In this document: positions 34,762 through 37,861 of the stretch, in pieces
How positions within the stretch are numbered: position 1 is the stretch's first letter
How the letters are laid out: each line of letters begins with the position of its first letter
DNA from: Heliomicrobium undosum
GTDB lineage: Bacteria; Bacillota; Desulfitobacteriia; Heliobacteriales; Heliobacteriaceae
Direction: 5' to 3'
Assembly (NCBI RefSeq): GCF_009877425.1
Contig: NZ_WXEY01000026.1
Span: 1-37,861 of the forward strand
Length of the DNA: 37,861 nucleotides
Position numbers and translations under genes: made by a program
Notes under the pieces: model-generated
The model's input: only the letters and a program-made list of their open reading frames with translations
Databases searched by the model: none
What the model was told of the DNA's origin: nothing

Positions 34762-35778
34762 CTATTTGGGCATCTGCTGGGTGGCGCAATGGATGTTGCC
34801 GCCACCGGTGAGGATGATCCGGCTCTCGACAGGCACGATGGTCCGGTCGGGGAAGACGCGGGCCAGGACGGCCTCGGCCTGCCGGTCCGTCTCGGCGCAT
34901 TCGCCGCCGAAGATGGGGAGGATGATGCCGCCGTTGACGAAGTAGAAGTTGATGTAGCTGGCGGCCATGCGGACGCCTTTGTGGTGGAGGACAGGCGGCT
35001 GCTCGATGGGGATGATCTCCAAGGAGCGGCCTCTGGCGTCGACAGCCTGCTGGAGGATCGCCAGGTTCTCGCGGCTGATGGCGTAGTTGGGGTCGTCCGG
35101 GTCGGAGCAGACCTGGAGGAGCACCACGCCCGGCCGGGCGAAACAGGCCACATTGTCCACATGCCCATCGGTATGGTCGCCGCAGAGGCCGTTTTTCAAC
35201 CAGAGGATCTTCTCGACGCCGAGGTATTGGCGGACCTGCGCGTCCAGTTCCTCGCGGGTCATGTGGGGGTTGCGGTTTTTGTTGAGAAGGCACTCTTCTG
35301 TCGTCAGGAGGGTGCCTTCGCCGTCGACATGGATGGAACCGCCCTCCATGACAAAGGGGGCGTCAAAGCGGCGGATGCCGAAGTGCTCAAGCAGTTGGGG
35401 GGCAACGAGGTTGTCCAACTCAGAGGGGAACTTGTTGCCCCAAGCGTTGAACTGCCAGTTGACGCCGGCCACCTCGCCAGCGGCGTTTTTGAGGAAGGTG
35501 GGGCCGTTGTCGCGGATCCAGGAGTCGTCGTACTCCATGGGGAGGATATCGACGGAGGGACCGCAGATCTGGGCGGCCTCCTCGGCAAGTTCAGGCAGGA
35601 CGATCATGGTGACAGGTTCAAAGCGGGAGATGGCTTGGGCCACCCGGGCGTAGGCCTGGCGGACCTCGTCGAGTTCATCGGGCCAGGTCGTATCGTCGAT
35701 GGGCCAGACGATGAAGGTGCGTTGATGGGTCGCCCATTCGGGGGGCATGGCGAAGCCGGATTGCTGCGGCAGAGACAT
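34762..35778 (-). CDS. aguA: Agmatine deiminase
   Basis: This 338-residue guanidino-modifying enzyme has MPPEWATHQRTFIVWP near the N-terminus, MEYDDSWIRDNGPTF, the GDHTDGHVDN histidine motif and the catalytic cysteine in GGGNIHCATQQMPK at the C-terminus. It converts agmatine to N-carbamoylputrescine, which AguB then uses, giving a two-step route to putrescine. The ATG follows AAAGGAG. No arginine decarboxylase lies in the window, so the agmatine source is unknown. Confidence 0.96.
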   Translation of the reverse strand: MSLPQQSGFAMPPEWATHQRTFIVWPIDDTTWPDELDEVRQAYARVAQAISRFEPVTMIVLPELAEEAAQICGPSVDILPMEYDDSWIRDNGPTFLKNAAGEVAGVNWQFNAWGNKFPSELDNLVAPQLLEHFGIRRFDAPFVMEGGSIHVDGEGTLLTTEECLLNKNRNPHMTREELDAQVRQYLGVEKILWLKNGLCGDHTDGHVDNVACFARPGVVLLQVCSDPDDPNYAISRENLAILQQAVDARGRSLEIIPIEQPPVLHHKGVRMAASYINFYFVNGGIILPIFGGECAETDRQAEAVLARVFPDRTIVPVESRIILTGGGNIHCATQQMPK

Positions 35779-35810
35779 GAGATCTTCTCCTTTGTTTGGT
35801 GATTCGACTT

Positions 35811-35839
35811 ATTATAGCATGGGGAGGAGATGAGCAGAA
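35811..35839 (-). promoter_or_regulatory. Promoter of aguA-aguB
   Basis: On the minus strand a perfect TATAAT (plus 35811-35816) lies 32 bases before the aguA start. The -35 position (plus 35834-35839, TTCTGC on the minus strand) is a poor match, so the promoter may be weak or activator-dependent. Confidence 0.5.
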
Positions 35840-35909
35840 ATGAGTTAACCACGTCAATGTGGACGATATTGATCAAGTGTTCGCTCAAATTAGCGGATCA
35901 AAAGCCCTG

Positions 35910-35942
35910 TTGACAAAAATGGTCTTATGTGATGAGTATAAT
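35910..35942 (+). promoter_or_regulatory. Promoter-like elements before the broken tRNA-Pro
   Basis: Perfect TTGACA (35910-35915) and TATAAT (35937-35942) are present, but 21 bases apart, which is too far for normal sigma-A use. They sit just where the promoter of an intact tRNA starting near 35953 would be, possibly spread apart by a small insertion. Confidence 0.35.
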
Positions 35943-35964
35943 CTTGTCCAGCAGTGGACCTGCT

Positions 35965-36029
35965 TAGCTTTATAGCACGCTTGGTTCGGGACCAAGAGGC
36001 CGCAGGTTCGAATCCTGTCGCCCCGACCA
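35965..36029 (+). pseudogene. Degenerate tRNA-Pro (anticodon CGG), 5' part lost
   Basis: From the anticodon arm on, the tRNA is intact: stem CTTGG/CCAAG with loop TTCGGGA (anticodon CGG at 35987-35989), a normal T arm, the acceptor 3' strand CGCCCCG, A and encoded CCA. The D arm is shortened by about five bases (TAGCTTTATAGCACGC). The bases where CGGGGCG should lie read ACCTGCT and cannot pair. It is either a decayed tRNA gene or the 3' remnant left by an element that integrated in a tRNA. Confidence 0.75.
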
Positions 36030-36345
36030 TTGATTTGATTGGGTTTTTCGGGTGTGTGGGCAGCGGTTGCGGTGGGGGTTTGACGCCTGGCGTGACGGCT
36101 GCGGGGATTTGAAGATGATAAAGATAAGGCCTAGAGTGAGAAGTTCTAGGCTTTTTTGTTGTGTTGGCTTTAGAGACAGGCGGCAAGATATCAAGAAATT
36201 TACCGGCCACGAGATGCCGGACTGGAGCACTAACAGCTAGCGAGAGGGTAGTTACACCTGCGATAACACCACGCTAAAGTTCAGATGAAGCAGTTCAGGT
36301 CCAGGATGGAATTCCTGGGCTTTAATCTATTCCGGGAGTTGATTT
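36030..36345 (+). other. Intergenic stretch without a recognisable gene
   Basis: Short frames here have no ribosome binding site or family resemblance; apparent minus-strand frames across 35890-36230 are translations of the tRNA remnant. The only clear signal is a terminator at 36129-36157. Confidence 0.6.
36129..36157 (+). terminator. Intrinsic terminator downstream of the tRNA remnant
   Basis: GCCTAGA and TCTAGGC form a perfect 7-bp stem with a 9-base loop, followed by six Ts. It lies 100 bases after the tRNA remnant and has no other gene to serve in the window. Confidence 0.85.
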
Positions 36346-36674
36346 ATGGATTCGAAAACAAAAGCCTTTTTCCAAAAGAACCACCTTTGGCGTCCCATGC
36401 TGTTGCCCGAGCATCGCATCGTTACCCGCGACAACACTCGGGCCTCGCTGTCAAACGAAGAAAGTTACCCGAACCCACAGAACTCCACTTGGAGGAAATG
36501 GAGCATGTGATGGAAGCGGCTCTACGTGACAGCCGGGAAATCCAGATTCGGCTGCGTACCAAACAGTGGATCACAGCGGTGCCGATCAAGGCCAAGTCGG
36601 GGAAGCTGTTCGTCGACACAGATAGGGGAGAGCGCGAGATCCGCTTTTCTGATATCGTGGATGTTCGGGATTAA
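36346..36674 (+). pseudogene. YolD-like protein gene broken by a frameshift
   Basis: ATG 36346 has GGGAG eight bases upstream and encodes MDSKTKAFFQKNHLWRPMLL followed by PEHR, which fits a YolD-like N-terminus, but stops at 36510 after 54 codons. A second frame, joined by a -1 shift near 36459-36465 (in GAAGAAAG), continues with KLPEPTELHLEEMEHVMEAA and ends in IRFSDIVDVRD, the YolD-like C-terminus. Joined, they give a product of about 108 residues, the usual family size. YolD-like genes often accompany UmuC/DinB-type polymerases, but none is visible here. A sequencing error or programmed frameshift is possible. Confidence 0.6.
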
Positions 36675-36733
36675 CTGCATCGCCCGGCCTAAACTGTCAT
36701 ACGCGAAAAAGCTTTAATAAAGTCATTGCGAGT

Positions 36734-36763
36734 GGGGTGGTCAGCAACTACCCTGCTTTTTTT
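36734..36763 (+). terminator. Terminator after the YolD-like remnant
   Basis: GGGTGGT (36735-36741) pairs with ACTACCC (36747-36753, one G-T pair) around a 5-base loop, followed by TGC and seven Ts. Confidence 0.85.
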
Positions 36764-36822
36764 GGGTGTTTCGCTTTTATCGCTAAGTTATTTTCCTTTA
36801 GAATTATATTTTCCTCTTTTTG

Positions 36823-36862
36823 GGTAAATTCTATTTACCTAAAAAAATATCCATGTTATTAT
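36823..36862 (+). promoter_or_regulatory. Promoter with overlapping palindromic operator-like site
   Basis: TTTACC (36834-36839) and TATTAT (36857-36862) are 17 bases apart, with a TG one base before the -10 (extended -10). A perfect inverted repeat, GGTAAAT-TCT-ATTTACC (36823-36839), covers the -35, as expected for a repressor site. The leader to 37015 also holds CCCAA/TTGGG repeats; its role is unknown. Confidence 0.6.
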
Positions 36863-37015
36863 AGAGCTTATATAAATTCCCAAATTTGTTTCTTGCTTGG
36901 GGGTGGCTTGCAATAAATAAATATATTATCGATTGAAGAAAGGGGGCCTAAATTTACTCACTATAAACTTATTGTAAAATTTTTCAAAAAATATGTGAAG
37001 AAAGATGTGAACGGA

Positions 37016-37795
37016 ATGAAAAAAATTACTAAGCTTATTGGGTCCTCATTAGTTTTAATAGGAATAGTGTTTAGTGCTACACCGGGTGCATTTGCCGCTA
37101 AATCTAACGACTCAACCGGAAACGTTACGCCACAGTGGGGTGTAAGTGTTCATGGAACGGGTTTCGTAAAAGGAACGTATAACTGGGCCATTGCCCGCCA
37201 ATTTAATGAAGCCAACGCACAGTCAATTGCGGCCGCCGATGTAGCCACTGATACCTCACTTTATACGGGAGGTTATCCACTAAGTCACGACGAATACCAT
37301 TTCAATATGAATAGTAGTTCTCTATCAGCAGTAGGCACTTCAAGCGATTCAAGAGTACAAAAGTCTTCGGAATACTTTTCTTTAGCTGTAAATAAATACA
37401 ATAAGGCAAATACTGATTATGCTAATGTAGTAGCTTATATTAATCAAACTTATCCATCAGGCGCCTCAAAAGACGCAGCTTTGCAAACAGCAAGGAACGA
37501 TAGAGCAACGGCTAGACTCAAAGCGCTAAATGATTTGGGAACTGCTCTTCATGCCTGGCAAGATGTTTTTGCTCATGGTAATGTTCAAACTATGACACAA
37601 CATAATTCTTATAAAGCTCCTGAAGACCCTTCAACTTCTATTATTGATGACCCCAACTACGATATTAACTGGAGTACAGGCACGGTTACGAAGCCTGGAT
37701 ACGAATTTGGCTCAAGATATAATGCCACAAAAAGCAAAACAATTTCGATGTTAGACTTATTTAAATCTAGTGTGGGATACAATCCTAACGACTAA
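37016..37795 (+). CDS. Secreted protein with zinc-phospholipase-like HxxxDxxxH motif
   Basis: The 259-residue protein has a clear signal peptide (MKKITKLIGSSLVLIGIVFS, cleavage likely after GAFA). The mature part has WGVSVHGTGF, then HDEYHF, and the motif LGTALHAWQDVFAHGN. This HxxxDxxxH arrangement resembles zinc-dependent phospholipase C/S1-P1 nuclease-type active sites; the rest of the metal ligands cannot be matched by eye, so activity is unproven. ATG 37016 is preferred over an in-frame GTG at 36995 because it gives a clean signal peptide; the ribosome binding site is weak either way. Base composition is strikingly AT-rich compared with the other genes, suggesting transfer. Confidence 0.7.
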   Translation: MKKITKLIGSSLVLIGIVFSATPGAFAAKSNDSTGNVTPQWGVSVHGTGFVKGTYNWAIARQFNEANAQSIAAADVATDTSLYTGGYPLSHDEYHFNMNSSSLSAVGTSSDSRVQKSSEYFSLAVNKYNKANTDYANVVAYINQTYPSGASKDAALQTARNDRATARLKALNDLGTALHAWQDVFAHGNVQTMTQHNSYKAPEDPSTSIIDDPNYDINWSTGTVTKPGYEFGSRYNATKSKTISMLDLFKSSVGYNPND

Positions 37796-37861
37796 CCTAA
37801 ATAACCCAATGAAACAATAAAACCACTCAGTCAGGTCTACAGCATAACCAGGTTTGTTAAT

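Noticed and set aside
33790-35850. Long frames on the plus strand opposite aguA and upstream extension of aguB
   Set aside because: Both are shadows of aguA/aguB; catalytic motifs are found only in the minus-strand frames called here.
35890-36230. Minus-strand frames with the GATGFEPAA and SNLRPLGPE motifs
   Set aside because: These are the well-known spurious translations of tRNA antisense sequence, here from the tRNA-Pro remnant.
36285-36674. A single intact 129-residue gene
   Set aside because: Its first ~60 residues have no family-like pattern, while the +1 frame encodes the matching N-terminus from ATG 36346 with a ribosome binding site; a frameshifted YolD-like gene explains both halves.

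Overview
The window comes from a GC-rich, endospore-forming member of the Bacillota. A clostridial lineage such as the Heliobacteriaceae/Peptococcaceae is my guess, but nothing here fixes the genus. The basis is the gene order (rimP-nusA-rnpM-ylxQ-infB-rbfA-nrnA-truB-ribF-rpsO-pnp, then deacetylase-M16 protease-ymxH-dapB-dpaA-dpaB-asd-dapG-dapA-rnj-tepA-ylzJ-ftsK/spoIIIE), strong AGGAGG ribosome binding sites, frequent TTG/GTG starts, sporulation genes for dipicolinate synthesis and a spore-photoproduct-lyase-like gene.

Layout. 1-790: eight tRNA genes (Val, Asp, Ser, Pro, Leu, Gly, Arg, Thr), all with encoded CCA, closed by a terminator. 820-10034: the nusA-infB translation/RNA operon with its own promoter and leader hairpin, ending in truB and ribF. 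10110-13349: a promoter, two small unknown genes, then rpsO and pnp, with a terminator after pnp. 13418-16875: envelope and protease genes (YlxY-type deacetylase, D,D-carboxypeptidase, M16 peptidase, PRC-barrel protein). 16890-23069: the lysine/dipicolinate block. A lysine riboswitch precedes dapB, a sigma-K-like promoter precedes dpaAB, and asd, dapG and dapA follow, ended by a terminator. 23118-28819: RNase J behind a structured leader, then tepA, ylzJ and the DNA translocase. 28837-32605: a lipoprotein, mnmH (tRNA 2-selenouridine synthase), a RodZ-like protein and yajQ. 32607-35778, minus strand: aguA-aguB (agmatine to putrescine) and an spl-like radical SAM gene. 35779-37861: an accessory, decayed end with a broken tRNA-Pro, a frameshifted YolD-like gene and an AT-rich secreted protein with a metal-binding HxxxDxxxH motif, probably acquired.

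How the genes work together. Asd, DapG, DapA and DapB make dihydrodipicolinate and tetrahydrodipicolinate for lysine and peptidoglycan, while DpaA/DpaB divert the pathway to spore dipicolinic acid. The lysine riboswitch and the sigma-K-like promoter would let these two uses be controlled separately. 

The most noteworthy items are the spl homologue lacking the conserved catalytic cysteine, the terminator/antiterminator-like leader of rnj, the attenuator-like hairpin before mnmH, the 125-base mnmH/rodZ overlap, the small gene pair between ribF and rpsO, and the degenerate tRNA/YolD/AT-rich segment at the right end. I saw no CRISPR array, transposase, integrase or complete novel multi-gene system. 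All family assignments are by eye from motifs and synteny; no database search was run.
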